The notes under the pieces are model-generated. The model did no database searches, was not told the DNA's origin, and saw only the letters and a program-made list of their open reading frames with translations. The translations under genes and the position numbers were made by a program. A DNA stretch of 64,000 nucleotides from Candidatus Gastranaerophilales bacterium (GTDB lineage: Bacteria; Cyanobacteriota; Vampirovibrionia; Gastranaerophilales; Gastranaerophilaceae), in the NCBI GenBank assembly GCA_944325105.1, contig CALUYW010000012.1, positions 1-64,000 of the forward strand, given 5' to 3'. This document shows, piece after piece, positions 18,450-28,128 of the stretch. How positions within the stretch are numbered: the stretch's first letter is position 1; each line of letters begins with the position of its first letter.

Positions 18450-19970
18450 ATGGAAAAACCTTTTTTTTATGATATTACATTGAGAGATGGTAATCAATCG
18501 CTAAAAAAGCCTTGGCAGTTGAATGAAAAGCAATTTATTTTTGAAAAATTAAAAGAATTAAATGTGCAGGCGGTAGAGGTTGGCTTTCCTGCGTCTTCGC
18601 ATATGGATTTTGAGTCTTGCTCGGCTCTGGCTGATATGGCATGGGATAATCTAGTTATTTCTGCACTGGCAAGAACGGTTCAAAAAGATATAGATTCTGC
18701 CATTAGTTCAATTGGTCATGCTAAAATTCCAAGAATACACACGTTTTTGACACTTAGCCCTTTTCATATGAAATATGTTCTTAATAAAGAGCCTCAATAC
18801 TGTGCAAAAAAAGCTATTGAGGCTGTAGAGTATGCTTATTCAAGCGTGAAAAAAATAAATAAAAATGCCCAAGTACAGTTTAGTGTTGAGCATTTTGGTG
18901 ATTGTATCGAAAACCTTAATTTTGTAATAGATACTTTGAAAGAAATAGTAAAAGCAGGCGCAAGCGTAATTAATCTTCCAAATACTGTAGAGAGAACACG
19001 GCCGAAGACTTTCATTAATATGATAGAAAAGGTAAAAGAGTCTTTGCCTGATGATGTTATAATTTCTCTTCATAATCACAATGACCTTGGCATGGCTACG
19101 GCTACAACTGTTGAGGGTTACTTTGCAGGTGCAATACAACTTGAATGTTGTCTGAATGGTCTTGGCGAAAGGGCAGGTAATACTGATTTTGCGCAAGTGG
19201 CTGTAGCACTTCATAATAACGGGGTTGAAGTTCCTGTTAATCTGGATAAAATTTATGAAACCGCAATGATAATTTCTCAAATGTCAAAAGTTCAAATATA
19301 TGAAAAAGCTCCACTTGTGGGTCCTGAGGCGTTGGCTCACAGGAGTGGCATACATCAAGATGGCGCCATTAAAACAAAAGATATGGAATTTGGTGCATAC
19401 AGGCCAATTCACCCCTCACTTATCGGGAGAGGTGACGATGAGAAAATTGGCTTTACTTCTCAATCCGGCAAGACTGCAATATTTGAAATTATCAACAATG
19501 CGGGCTATCCGATTACAATTGAAGAAGCAGTGCGCTTAACGCCTGCAGTCAAAGAAGTTTCTGAAGTAAAGGGTGAACTTAGTGTTGATGAAATTCTTGA
19601 AATTTATTTCAGAGAAATATTTGATATTAAAGGCGCTTTTGAGCTTCTGTCCTTTAAAAATATTTCGGGTGACAGATTTAAGCTTGGCTTCAAGTATAAG
19701 GGTGAGTTAAAAGAAGTTGAAGGCTCGGGAAACGGGCCTTTGGATGCTTGTCTGGATGCGCTTAAAAATGCAGGTTTCCCAAGAAAATTATCACACTATA
19801 AACAATATGCTCTAGATGAAGACAAGATGGGCTCAGGCGCTACCGCAATGAGTGTAATAAAGCTTGTGGGTAAAAATGGCGAAGAGATTATCGGTCGTGC
19901 TACGGATAAAAACACTGCCAAAGCTAACGTAAAAGCTATATTTAATGCTCTAAATCAGGTGTATAAGTAG
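18450..19970 (+). CDS. leuA: 2-isopropylmalate synthase
   Basis: 506 residues. The DRE-TIM metallolyase barrel starts with DITLRDGNQSL and contains the metal-binding SLHNHNDLGMATATTVEG and the NGLGERAGNTDF motif. HRSGIHQDGAIK follows, and a C-terminal LeuA allosteric domain spans about residues 370-505. The enzyme condenses 2-oxoisovalerate with acetyl-CoA, the first step of leucine synthesis. No other leu gene is nearby. DGNQ in place of the commoner DGEQ is seen in some LeuA groups; homocitrate or citramalate synthase is a less likely alternative. The stop abuts the convergent eda gene with no gap. Confidence 0.85.
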   Translation: MEKPFFYDITLRDGNQSLKKPWQLNEKQFIFEKLKELNVQAVEVGFPASSHMDFESCSALADMAWDNLVISALARTVQKDIDSAISSIGHAKIPRIHTFLTLSPFHMKYVLNKEPQYCAKKAIEAVEYAYSSVKKINKNAQVQFSVEHFGDCIENLNFVIDTLKEIVKAGASVINLPNTVERTRPKTFINMIEKVKESLPDDVIISLHNHNDLGMATATTVEGYFAGAIQLECCLNGLGERAGNTDFAQVAVALHNNGVEVPVNLDKIYETAMIISQMSKVQIYEKAPLVGPEALAHRSGIHQDGAIKTKDMEFGAYRPIHPSLIGRGDDEKIGFTSQSGKTAIFEIINNAGYPITIEEAVRLTPAVKEVSEVKGELSVDEILEIYFREIFDIKGAFELLSFKNISGDRFKLGFKYKGELKEVEGSGNGPLDACLDALKNAGFPRKLSHYKQYALDEDKMGSGATAMSVIKLVGKNGEEIIGRATDKNTAKANVKAIFNALNQVYK

Positions 19971-20567
19971 CTAAAGTGCTTCTTTTACCGCTTCTTTAAC
20001 GCTTTCAACTATTTGTTCGTAGTTTTTATTAAGATATAACTCGCGTCCCATGCCAACTGCGCATGCGCCTGCTTTTAAAAGCGGTCTGATATGTTCTTTT
20101 TTTACGCTGCCGCAAGGCATTACGTTTAAAAACTTCATAGGGCGCAGAAGGTCTTCTATGTAAGTATCACCACCTAAATCTTTGATTGGGAATATTTTGA
20201 TAATAGGTACGCGGACTTTCCAAGCGCTATATGCTTCATTTGGAGTTGTAGCACTTAATATGAGAGGAATTTTACTGCTTGACGATACCTTTGTTAAGCC
20301 CATTTGCAAAATTGGTGATACTATGAGCTTTGCGCCTGCTTCAATGCCGTTGTGTGCTTGTTCTGATGTTATTACACCACCTTGTGCAACGTGTACTCCT
20401 TTTATTTGTGCAACTTTTTTTATTGCTTCAATTTCGGAGTTAATCTCAATAACTCTTATGCCGCCTTGTGCGTAGGCGTTTGCTATTTCAAATGCTTTCT
20501 CGGGATTGTCTTCTCTTATTATTCCATAAATTTTGGTTTTAAAAATTTCTCTTATTGCTTCGCTCAT
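19971..20567 (-). CDS. eda: 2-keto-3-deoxy-6-phosphogluconate aldolase / 4-hydroxy-2-oxoglutarate aldolase
   Basis: 198 residues forming a class I TIM-barrel aldolase. RVIEIN holds the catalytic Glu region, GGVITSEQ the phosphate-binding region, and IIKIFPIKDLGG the Schiff-base lysine; MPCGSVKKEHI and CAVGMGRELY follow. It cleaves KDPG to pyruvate and glyceraldehyde 3-phosphate, or acts on related 2-oxoacids. No edd gene is in view, so an Entner-Doudoroff role is not shown. The ATG overlaps the stop of the preceding STAS-like gene (ATGA). Confidence 0.88.
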   Translation of the reverse strand: MSEAIREIFKTKIYGIIREDNPEKAFEIANAYAQGGIRVIEINSEIEAIKKVAQIKGVHVAQGGVITSEQAHNGIEAGAKLIVSPILQMGLTKVSSSSKIPLILSATTPNEAYSAWKVRVPIIKIFPIKDLGGDTYIEDLLRPMKFLNVMPCGSVKKEHIRPLLKAGACAVGMGRELYLNKNYEQIVESVKEAVKEAL

Positions 20568-20866
20568 TGTACTGAATATACCTTATCTGCTATCGTATTA
20601 TCTTTTATTTCCAGTTCCATATTTTTCAACATAAGATTTGAAATTGCCCGTTTTGTTTCTTCATCTTTCACTGACCAACAAATTTTTTTGTCAGGGTATT
20701 TTGCAAAAAACCTTACCGACGATAAAAGCGCCATTCGTGACGCATCTATCAGATTTAAATTGCTTATATCCACGTTAATCTTTTCTTTGGAAGAATTTTT
20801 GAGGAAATTTTCAATTTTTTCAATCATATTGTCTGATTTTGGAACCTTTATACTAAAAATATTCAT
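20564..20866 (-). CDS. small STAS-like protein
   Basis: 100 residues. The pattern VDISNLNLIDASRMALLSS resembles the STAS/anti-sigma antagonist beta-strand, Ser-containing loop and helix, with DAS in the place where SpoIIAA has D-S-(S/T). No membrane segment is present. It is translationally coupled to eda by a four-base overlap, and no strong Shine-Dalgarno precedes its own ATG. Assignment to STAS rests on pattern alone. The partner is unknown. Confidence 0.65.
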   Translation of the reverse strand: MNIFSIKVPKSDNMIEKIENFLKNSSKEKINVDISNLNLIDASRMALLSSVRFFAKYPDKKICWSVKDEETKRAISNLMLKNMELEIKDNTIADKVYSVQ

Positions 20867-20930
20867 TGTTACAGGTGCTTTTTTGTATGTTTATTATCTC
20901 GGAGTTAAATTTTAATTTTTTATAATAAAA

Positions 20931-20959
20931 TTTAAAATCTAAACCTTTTAGTGTATAAT
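20931..20959 (+). promoter_or_regulatory. candidate kdsD promoter
   Basis: TTTAAA, 17 bases, TATAAT, ending 31 bases before the kdsD ATG, which has its own GAGG site. Confidence 0.5.
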
Positions 20960-20990
20960 TTTCTTATAAGTATGGATGTGAGGCTAAAAT

Positions 20991-21980
20991 ATGTGCAATT
21001 CTGCTGTTGTCGACTGTTTAGAACTTATAAAAAGTGCAAAGGAAGTCTTTGATATTGAGGCAAATTCTGTTCTTAAATTAAAAGAGCGCTTAGGCGAAGA
21101 CTTTATAAAAGCTATTGATATAATATACTCTTCAAAAGGTAAGGTTGTTGTTACCGGTATGGGCAAGTCGGGTCTTGTAGGCAGAAAAATAGCTTCAACT
21201 CTATGCTCGACAGGCACTCCCGCAGTGTTTTTACATCCTGCCGAATCTACACACGGCGATAGCGGTATAATTTCAAGAGATGATGTTGTAATAGCCATAT
21301 CTAACAGTGGAGAAACTCAAGAGCTATTAAACCTTTTGCCTTTAATTATGCGTTTTGGTGTTCCTTTGATTGGAATAACGGGCGGTTTGAATTCTACACT
21401 GGCTCAAAAAAGTGATGTGGTTCTTGATATATCGGTTGAAAGGGAAGCATGTCCTCTGAATAAGGCGCCGACTGCAAGCACAACCGTTACCTTGGCATTA
21501 GGTGATGCTATAGCCGTATGTTTGCTTAAAAAACGCGGTTTTACTTATGAAGATTTTCTTCTGTATCATCCCTCAGGTGCGCTTGGTAAGGGAATTTTAT
21601 ACAAAGTTGAAGAGCTTATGGTAAAAGACGAGCGTTTACCCATAGTGTCTGAAGAAGTTAGTTTTGGTGATGCAATAAAAATTGTTAGTGAGAAGCGTCT
21701 TGGCACGGCACTTTTGGTCGATAAAAACAGTAAACTTACCGGTGTGCTGACAGATGGTGATATTAGACGCGCAGTTATTAAATATCCAAACTCTGCTTCG
21801 CTTAAAGTTAGTGAAGTTATGACAAAAAATCCAAAAACTATCGGCGTTAATGAACTTTGTGCAAAAGCTCTTGCTATTATGGAAAAACACTCTATTACCT
21901 CGCTTGCGGTTGTGGATGAAACTAACGTCCCAATAGGCTTGTTACATATTCATGATTTGCTAAAAGCGGGAGTTGTGTAG
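20991..21980 (+). CDS. kdsD: D-arabinose-5-phosphate isomerase (KdsD/KpsF family)
   Basis: 329 residues. An N-terminal SIS domain includes VVVTGMGKSGLVGRKIASTL, HPAESTHGDSGII and AISNSGETQELLNLLP. Two CBS domains follow (about residues 207-265 and 272-328). It interconverts ribulose 5-phosphate and arabinose 5-phosphate, the first step toward KDO for lipopolysaccharide. It is directly followed by kdsC with a one-base overlap. Confidence 0.95.
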   Translation: MCNSAVVDCLELIKSAKEVFDIEANSVLKLKERLGEDFIKAIDIIYSSKGKVVVTGMGKSGLVGRKIASTLCSTGTPAVFLHPAESTHGDSGIISRDDVVIAISNSGETQELLNLLPLIMRFGVPLIGITGGLNSTLAQKSDVVLDISVEREACPLNKAPTASTTVTLALGDAIAVCLLKKRGFTYEDFLLYHPSGALGKGILYKVEELMVKDERLPIVSEEVSFGDAIKIVSEKRLGTALLVDKNSKLTGVLTDGDIRRAVIKYPNSASLKVSEVMTKNPKTIGVNELCAKALAIMEKHSITSLAVVDETNVPIGLLHIHDLLKAGVV

Positions 21981-22516
21981 TGGAAAATTCTATTGATATA
22001 AAGCATAAAGCAAAAAAAATTAAACTTGCTGCTTTTGATATTGACGGTGTTATGACTGACGGTTCTCTTATATATCTTCCGGACGGTAATCAGGCAAAGA
22101 CGTTTAATGCTAAAGACGGGCTTGGCTTGGTTATGATAAACAAAGCTGGAATTAAGACGGCAATTATTACTGCTAAAGAATCGCGTGCAGTTGTTGAAAG
22201 GGCAAAAACACTTGGTATCACTAAGCTTTTTATGAATCAGAAAAACAAAATGTTGGCTTTGGATGAGATTTGCTCGGAATTTTCACTCAGCTATGATGAA
22301 GTTATGTATATGGGCGATGATTTGCCCGATATTGAGGTTCTGAGAGCATGCGGGCTTTCTGTTTGTCCAAGTGATGCGGTTAGAGAAGTTGTGGAAAACT
22401 GTGATATGGTAACACAAAAAGCCGGTGGGAAGGGTGCAGTCAGGGAAATTTGCGATTTTTTACTAAAGGTAAATGGCGTTACTTTTGATGATTTAAGAAA
22501 GCCCTCAATACAATAG
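21980..22516 (+). CDS. kdsC: 3-deoxy-manno-octulosonate-8-phosphate phosphatase, GTG start
   Basis: 178 residues of the HAD C0 type. It has the nucleophile motif FDIDGVMTDGSL (D-x-D), the KDGLGLVMINKAGI region and MGDDLPDIEVL. It removes phosphate from KDO-8-P. The start is GTG at 21980, overlapping the kdsD stop by one base. The pairing with kdsD supports KDO synthesis and hence an outer membrane with KDO-containing glycolipid; kdsA, kdsB and waaA are not in the window. Confidence 0.94.
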   Translation: MENSIDIKHKAKKIKLAAFDIDGVMTDGSLIYLPDGNQAKTFNAKDGLGLVMINKAGIKTAIITAKESRAVVERAKTLGITKLFMNQKNKMLALDEICSEFSLSYDEVMYMGDDLPDIEVLRACGLSVCPSDAVREVVENCDMVTQKAGGKGAVREICDFLLKVNGVTFDDLRKPSIQ

Positions 22517-22608
22517 TTTACATTTGTTAATATTAAATAAAAAATAGTCAATTATCTTTCATAAAAAAACTTTATTAATATAACAATAGATTATGAGAGT
22601 TTTTTATT

Positions 22609-22812
22609 ATGACAGAGATTGAACTAAACACTATTTTTAACATTGTTTGCGACCCTGAAAAAAACGTATACAAACTTGACAGTGTAAAGAAAATTCAAGA
22701 AGTACAAAGAATTGCAAGAGTATTTAATATTGCAAAAGAACAACGCACCACATCAAAACAAATCTCTGCACGCGCACTTGTAGCATTCAAAATGCTTGTA
22801 AGCAATAATTAA
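22609..22812 (+). CDS. small helical protein of unknown function
   Basis: 67 residues, mostly predicted alpha-helical, ending in a basic and hydrophobic helix (SARALVAFKMLVSNN). No cysteines, signal or membrane segment. GAGAG lies about 10 bases before the ATG. The stop shares the TTAA tetranucleotide with the stop of the convergent gene. Not recognised. Confidence 0.6.
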   Translation: MTEIELNTIFNIVCDPEKNVYKLDSVKKIQEVQRIARVFNIAKEQRTTSKQISARALVAFKMLVSNN

Positions 22813-24146
22813 TTTGAACCCGAAGCTTTTAATTGATTTTTAAACTCTATGTACAACTCTTCAAGGATTTGCGAAAGTCTTTGAAAGTTTAGTTGAACAA
22901 AATCAAGCACCACGGAGTTTGAATTTTTTGTTGTATCGCAATGTGCTATAGATGTGTCTATGCGTGCCTTGTAGAGCCCTCCGTACGTTATAGACAGTGT
23001 TGCACGTGTATTGTTTTTATACATTACAAAATTGGTCTTTTCTACCGTTACATCGTATCTTACGGTTACATCTTTTATTTTGTTGTTAATATGGTTTTGG
23101 TATTTTTCAAAAACAGGCTCAAATACTATTTTGCACTTTTGTCTGTATGCTTGTCTGAATAACTTGTTTTGCTTGTTTTCATCAGGTGTCATATCTGTTT
23201 TTTGTGCAAGTTTTTTGGCAGTTGTTTTTTCTTTTAGTTCAACAAGTGCTTGCTTTGCAAGGTTTATGCCTGCATTTGGATTTTTGGAATAGATATCAGA
23301 AGCTACAATTAAGGCGTTTGTTTCTTGCTTTGCCTTATTCAGCGCTTCTTGTAACAGGTTTTTAATTGCCTCAAATCTTTCTTCTTTTATTTCAATAACA
23401 GAAGCGTTTGCGCCACAGTCTACCCCCAGATTGTTGTTTATTCTTTCAAATACAGGGTAGACCCCGTTTAATTTTGTTTTTGGTAAAAATACATAAAATT
23501 CGTCGACATCTTTTATTGCAACCGAGTCATTCAATCTTACCGATTTGTTTATGACATCCAAAAATTCTTTTGGATTTTTATACCCGGGATATTTATCATC
23601 AGGTGTTATTAGCATAAGGCAGGCATGTGCTTTGTGCTTTATTGTATGCTCAACTTCATTTTTTAGGAATTCTTCGCAGTATTTTTGGGTATATACTCCG
23701 GTGTCAGGTTGTATAATCCCGAGGTCTTTCATAAAGTCAAATTGTGTTTGCCTGTTTGTGTTGATTTCATCCTTTTGAATACACCAAATAACCCTTATTA
23801 AAAGTTCATGGTCTTCGCAAGGTATTTTTAAAATATCGCATACTCCGGCGTCAAATGCGTCAATTACTGTTTCCCTGCTGCAGTTTTCATCAAGAAGTAA
23901 AATAGGTATGCGAGAGAGCAGAGCCTCACTTTTTAGTTGTTTTATAAGATTTAGCGCTTCGGGGTCATTGTTTGCGCAATGCAGCATAATCACATTTGGC
24001 AGTTGGTTTTTTAGAAAATCAACTGCATCTTTTTGTGAACTGCTTGTGACCTTGTCCAAATCTCTTAGTAAAACAAGCTTTTCACTTATTTGCTCAACAA
24101 GTTTTTCACTGTTGCTTATAATTGTTATGGTATTGTTAAACCCCAT
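22809..24146 (-). CDS. degenerate receiver-GGDEF-like regulatory protein
   Basis: 445 residues from the ATG at 24146, which follows AAAAGGAG; a longer frame to 24251 lacks a site. Residues 5-125 look like a receiver domain, but the phosphoacceptor position is His56 (NVIMLHCANN) rather than Asp. Residues 140-290 follow GGDEF-domain layout with the signature degraded to DVDEF (213-217), so diguanylate cyclase activity is unlikely. A C-terminal region (about 330-440) is unrecognised. It probably acts as a binding or scaffold protein. Confidence 0.75.
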   Translation of the reverse strand: MGFNNTITIISNSEKLVEQISEKLVLLRDLDKVTSSSQKDAVDFLKNQLPNVIMLHCANNDPEALNLIKQLKSEALLSRIPILLLDENCSRETVIDAFDAGVCDILKIPCEDHELLIRVIWCIQKDEINTNRQTQFDFMKDLGIIQPDTGVYTQKYCEEFLKNEVEHTIKHKAHACLMLITPDDKYPGYKNPKEFLDVINKSVRLNDSVAIKDVDEFYVFLPKTKLNGVYPVFERINNNLGVDCGANASVIEIKEERFEAIKNLLQEALNKAKQETNALIVASDIYSKNPNAGINLAKQALVELKEKTTAKKLAQKTDMTPDENKQNKLFRQAYRQKCKIVFEPVFEKYQNHINNKIKDVTVRYDVTVEKTNFVMYKNNTRATLSITYGGLYKARIDTSIAHCDTTKNSNSVVLDFVQLNFQRLSQILEELYIEFKNQLKASGSN

Positions 24147-24255
24147 TTTTACTCCTTTTGAAATTAATATTACAATGAAAATCTTAATTTTTCCACTTTT
24201 TAACATTTTTAAAAAAAATGACAAAGTAAAAAAGTTTTGATATGCTTTCATTATT

Positions 24256-25938
24256 ATGAATAAAAATCACACATTGTATCTTATTTTAATAGTATTATTG
24301 GGACTTTTGCTCCGCCTCTGGAATATAGATAAACCCGAGGGTATGTGGAACGATGAATACCTTACTTGGTCAATTGCAAATCTTAAATTTCCTCAAGATT
24401 TCTTTAAAGGTGTTGCAAATAACTGTCATGCCCCTCTGCATTATTTTTATTTAAAAGGCTGGATGGCAATTTTTAAAGACTCTGATGTGTCATTAAGGGT
24501 TTCTTCTTTGGTCCCCGGAGTGATTTCAATTTTTACAATGTATCTTTGCGCAAAAGAATATCTGGTTAAAAAGCATGGTGAACTCTGTGCGCTTGCTGCG
24601 GCGTTTATTACTGCAATAAGCGGTTTTTTGATTTATTTTTCTCAAGAAGTCAGAATTTATTCACTTACTTTTTTAATAGCGTCAATGGTGCTTTTTTATT
24701 CTCTTAAGGTTTTTAATAACCCGTCAAATAAAAATTGTTGGATGCTTACACTGTTTTCGTTGTTACTGATTTTTGAACATACAATAGGTTTTGTTTTTGT
24801 ACTGTTTAATGTTTGTGCGCTTATTGCTTTTATGCAGAGAAAAAAGAAAGAGAATAATCTTTTTAATAACATTATAGCCATAGTAATTTTATCTTTGCCG
24901 CTTGTGCCATTTCTGTTTAATCTTTTTGCACATCCTCGTTATTTTAGTCAGTGGTGGGCACCTTTTAGCTGGTCAAAGTTGTTATTTTACTTTACCGACC
25001 TGTTCTCTCCTGTTTTAAAAAACATCTCAAATGCGCCGCCAAGCTTTTTAAATGAAATATTCTCCAATGCTGCGCTTAATTTTGGCTTTATAATATTCGC
25101 TCTTGTCCCGACTGTTATATGCATTGCTTTTATTGTTAAAGCTTTTGAAAACGGCAGAAGAGTTAACTACTATCTTTTAACGCTTTTTGTCGCTACTTTT
25201 TTAACCGTCCTTGTGGCGGCGTTGTTCGGTAAGATTATTTTCCTTACAAAGTATTTAATAGAACTTTATCCCATTTTAATTCTTCTTGTTGCGGTAGGTT
25301 GGTCAACAATGAAGCTTAAAGGACTAAAGATTTCTCTTGCTACTATTTTTTCTGTTTTGACACTTTTTTATATTGTTGTATCTTACACTTCGCCGGTGCG
25401 TCTGACGCGTCTTGAAGGGCAAAGATTGGCAGTGAGTGCGCTAAAAGATATGGGTATAAAAAATACGGATAGAGTGCTGTATCTTTACTATCCGCCCTCA
25501 AGATTTGAAAAATATACAAAAGAAAATAATCTTTTTTTTTACGCAAATTCAATAGACAAGTATAATTTTCCCTACATAGTATATCCGGGGGCTTCCGATA
25601 CTTACGAGGCTTACAAGAGAGGTAAAGAGCTTTACAGAGATGTTTTTTTGCTTAAAAAAAGTGATAAAATTGCCTCTTTTATGAACGATTGTTATTTTAA
25701 GGAATTAAACAAGGGGGATAAGCTTTTTATTGTAGAACTAAAGACAGTTTCTTTCTTTGATGAAAGGCGACTTGAAAATATCGTGCTTGATGATGAGCAG
25801 TACAATAGAATCCCTTTTTTGTATCTTGTGAGCTCTTATGCAAAAAATCAGGCACTCAAAGAATCAAAAGAAAAACTTTCCTACAAGGGGCATTGGGACA
25901 GTGGCAGCTGGAGAGTTTATTTGTTTGAAAGAGTTTAA
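24256..25938 (+). CDS. membrane glycosyltransferase, GT39/ArnT-like
   Basis: 560 residues with about ten hydrophobic segments. The early conserved acidic pair occurs in [20 protein letters not shown], followed by [16 protein letters not shown] in the first large loop, as in lipid-linked-sugar-dependent transferases of the GT-C fold. The C-terminal 190 residues form a soluble periplasmic domain. Such enzymes move sugars from polyprenyl phosphate donors to lipid or protein acceptors. It is divergent from the REC-GGDEF-like gene, and its stop shares TTAA with clpP. The acceptor is unknown. Confidence 0.85.
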   Translation: MNKNHTLYLILIVLLGLLLRLWNIDKPEGMWNDEYLTWSIANLKFPQDFFKGVANNCHAPLHYFYLKGWMAIFKDSDVSLRVSSLVPGVISIFTMYLCAKEYLVKKHGELCALAAAFITAISGFLIYFSQEVRIYSLTFLIASMVLFYSLKVFNNPSNKNCWMLTLFSLLLIFEHTIGFVFVLFNVCALIAFMQRKKKENNLFNNIIAIVILSLPLVPFLFNLFAHPRYFSQWWAPFSWSKLLFYFTDLFSPVLKNISNAPPSFLNEIFSNAALNFGFIIFALVPTVICIAFIVKAFENGRRVNYYLLTLFVATFLTVLVAALFGKIIFLTKYLIELYPILILLVAVGWSTMKLKGLKISLATIFSVLTLFYIVVSYTSPVRLTRLEGQRLAVSALKDMGIKNTDRVLYLYYPPSRFEKYTKENNLFFYANSIDKYNFPYIVYPGASDTYEAYKRGKELYRDVFLLKKSDKIASFMNDCYFKELNKGDKLFIVELKTVSFFDERRLENIVLDDEQYNRIPFLYLVSSYAKNQALKESKEKLSYKGHWDSGSWRVYLFERV

Positions 25939-26549
25939 TTGTTCTCTAAATTATCTCTTGAAATAATTCTATCTATAAGTCCGTATTCAAGGGCCTCTTG
26001 AGCCGTCATAAAGTTGTCGCGCTCTGTGTCTTTTTTAATTTTTTCAACTTTTTGACCAGTGTGCTCTGCCATAAGCTCATTTAGCATAGTTTTCATTCTT
26101 AAAATTTCTTTTGCTTCAATTTCAATATCGGTTGCCTGACCTTTAGCGCCGCCTAAAGGTTGGTGAATCATAATTCTTGAATTTGGCAGTGCAAGACGTT
26201 TGCCCTTTGTACCTCCTGATAGTAAAAATGCGCCCATTGATGCCGCATCACCAAGGCAAATTGTTGAAACATCAGCTTTTATTAACTGCATAGTGTCATA
26301 AATTGCAAGTCCTGCAGTTATAACTCCGCCGGGGGAGTTAATGTAGAGCATAATATCTTTTTCGGGATTTTCGCTGTCTAAGAGCAAAAGTTGTGCCACA
26401 ACAGAGTTTGCAACATCGTCATCAATCTCTGAACCGAGAAAAATTATCCTTTCCCTTAAAAGTCTTGAAAAAATATCAAAAGACCTTTCTCCTCTTGAAG
26501 AAGATTCAATTACCGTAGGGACATAGTCAATAATTTTATACTCGTTCAT
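25935..26549 (-). CDS. clpP: ATP-dependent Clp protease proteolytic subunit
   Basis: 204 residues. The catalytic triad is visible: Ser104 in [11 protein letters not shown], His129 in [11 protein letters not shown] and Asp178 in [26 protein letters not shown] is the oligomer-contact region. It forms the cytoplasmic ClpP tetradecamer with ClpX/ClpC ATPases. No clp ATPase gene is adjacent. GAGGA precedes the ATG and a good promoter lies upstream. Confidence 0.98.
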   Translation of the reverse strand: MNEYKIIDYVPTVIESSSRGERSFDIFSRLLRERIIFLGSEIDDDVANSVVAQLLLLDSENPEKDIMLYINSPGGVITAGLAIYDTMQLIKADVSTICLGDAASMGAFLLSGGTKGKRLALPNSRIMIHQPLGGAKGQATDIEIEAKEILRMKTMLNELMAEHTGQKVEKIKKDTERDNFMTAQEALEYGLIDRIISRDNLENN

Positions 26550-26578
26550 TTGCTATCCTCAAAAAAATATTACTCCCT

Positions 26579-26608
26579 ATTATATTATTAAAAATGTTAA
26601 AAATTCAA
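26579..26608 (-). promoter_or_regulatory. candidate clpP promoter
   Basis: Minus strand: TTGAAT, 18 bases, TATAAT, about 30 bases before the clpP ATG. Confidence 0.55.
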
Positions 26609-26699
26609 CTCTAAATGCTTTTAAATAATTTGTTTGTAGTATAATTGCTCTTGGTGGGTTTTTTGCCCTGTTTGGTAAGTAATAAAGGAAGTTTTGATT

Positions 26700-28073
26700 A
26701 TGTATAATGTTGCAATTATCGGTGGTGGCCCTGCGGGAATTTTTACTGCTCTTGAGATAACTAAATTAAAACCTGATTGGAAAGTGGTTTTAATCGAAAA
26801 AGGCAGCAAAATTGAAAACAGAAAATGCCCGATGAGAGAAGGTTTAAAGCAATGCGTAAACTGTAAAAACTGTGGGCTTCTCTGCGGCTGGGGCGGCGCA
26901 GGTGCATTTTCTGACGGTAAATTGACTCTAACACCTGATGTTGGCGGTCACTTGGTAGATTATATGTCATATAAAGAGGTAGAAGACCTTATTTCCTACT
27001 GTGACCAATTATATCTTGAGCACGGTGCAACAGAAGTTGTTTACGGTACAAACAGAGAAGAATTTGCCGATATTGAACGCGCTGCAACACTTGCCGAGCT
27101 TAAGCTTGTACATTCTCCCGTAAGACACCTCGGTACGGAGCGTTCTTTGCATGTACTAAAACATATGCAGGATTATTTGAATGAAAAAATCACCATAATT
27201 AACAACCAAAAAGTTGAAAGCTTAATTGTTGAAAACGAGCAGGTAAAAGGCTTTGTTACAAATACGGGCGATAAAATTTTAGCAGATTACATTGTTGTTG
27301 CCCCCGGTCGCGAGGGTGCGGATTGGTTGACTCATGAATTTGCAAAAAATAAAATAGGCATGGTGAATAACGCAGTTGACGTGGGTGTTCGCGTTGAACT
27401 TCCCGCTGCTGTTATGGAGCCTATTACATCAAGACTTTACGAGTCAAAATTAATCTATCATTCTCCAACTTTCGGTGATGAAGTAAGAACATTCTGTATG
27501 AATCCTAACGGAGAGGTTGTAAATGAAAACTACAACGGCATTTCAACTGTTAACGGACACTCATACGCTAATAAAAAAACTGATAATACAAACTTTGCAC
27601 TCCTTGTGTCAAAGAAATTCACAGAACCCTTTAAAGAACCTATTAAATACGGTCAACACATCGCAAGCCTTGCAAATATGCTGGGCGGCGGTATTTTGGT
27701 TCAAAGATTTGGCGACTTGCTTGACGGCAGACGTTCAACTGCCCAAAGAATTAAAGAAAGCATAATAACTCCAACGCTTACTTGCGCTACTCCCGGGGAC
27801 TTAAGCCTTGTGCTTCCTTACAGACAACTTTTAAGCATTATTGAAATGCTATACGCATTAGATAAAATCGCCCCCGGTGTTGCTTCAAGATACACTCTTT
27901 TATACGGTGTTGAGGTTAAATTCTACTCCGCACGTGTTCTTTTAACAAATGAACTTGAAACACAAGGAGTTAAAAACCTCTTCACAATAGGTGACGGTGC
28001 AGGCGTTACAAGGGGCTTGATGCAAGCAAGCGCGTCAGGTGTTCATGTAGCCAGAGTTATAGCATCTCGCTAA
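26700..28073 (+). CDS. FAD-dependent oxidoreductase of the COG2509 type, Cys-rich near N-terminus
   Basis: 457 residues from the ATG at 26700, behind AAAGGAAG; a TTG two codons upstream is less well placed. The FAD dinucleotide motif is VAIIGGGPAGIFTA. Residues 43-62 hold five cysteines (KCPMREGLKQC, VNCKNCGLLCG), followed by WGGAGAFSDGKLTLT, characteristic of this family. The C-terminal GDGAGVTRGLMQASASGVH is the second FAD contact. The cysteine cluster could hold an iron-sulfur cluster or thiols. The substrate is unknown. Confidence 0.85.
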   Translation: MYNVAIIGGGPAGIFTALEITKLKPDWKVVLIEKGSKIENRKCPMREGLKQCVNCKNCGLLCGWGGAGAFSDGKLTLTPDVGGHLVDYMSYKEVEDLISYCDQLYLEHGATEVVYGTNREEFADIERAATLAELKLVHSPVRHLGTERSLHVLKHMQDYLNEKITIINNQKVESLIVENEQVKGFVTNTGDKILADYIVVAPGREGADWLTHEFAKNKIGMVNNAVDVGVRVELPAAVMEPITSRLYESKLIYHSPTFGDEVRTFCMNPNGEVVNENYNGISTVNGHSYANKKTDNTNFALLVSKKFTEPFKEPIKYGQHIASLANMLGGGILVQRFGDLLDGRRSTAQRIKESIITPTLTCATPGDLSLVLPYRQLLSIIEMLYALDKIAPGVASRYTLLYGVEVKFYSARVLLTNELETQGVKNLFTIGDGAGVTRGLMQASASGVHVARVIASR

Positions 28074-28128
28074 TTGACACATGCCATAAAAACCACTAGA
28101 CTTGTGTAATACATATAAGGGGTAAATT

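Noticed and set aside
20382-20915. 177-codon plus-strand frame over eda and the STAS-like gene
   Set aside because: It is antisense to two well-formed genes, has a low-complexity Phe/Ser/Tyr-rich translation and no ribosome binding site.
23908-24240. 110-codon plus-strand frame opposite the REC-GGDEF-like gene
   Set aside because: It is antisense, Phe/Ser-rich, and lacks any domain or start signal.
24147-24251. Upstream extension of the REC-GGDEF-like protein by 35 residues
   Set aside because: The strong AAAAGGAG site and receiver-domain start support ATG at 24146; the extension is hydrophobic and AT-rich intergenic sequence.
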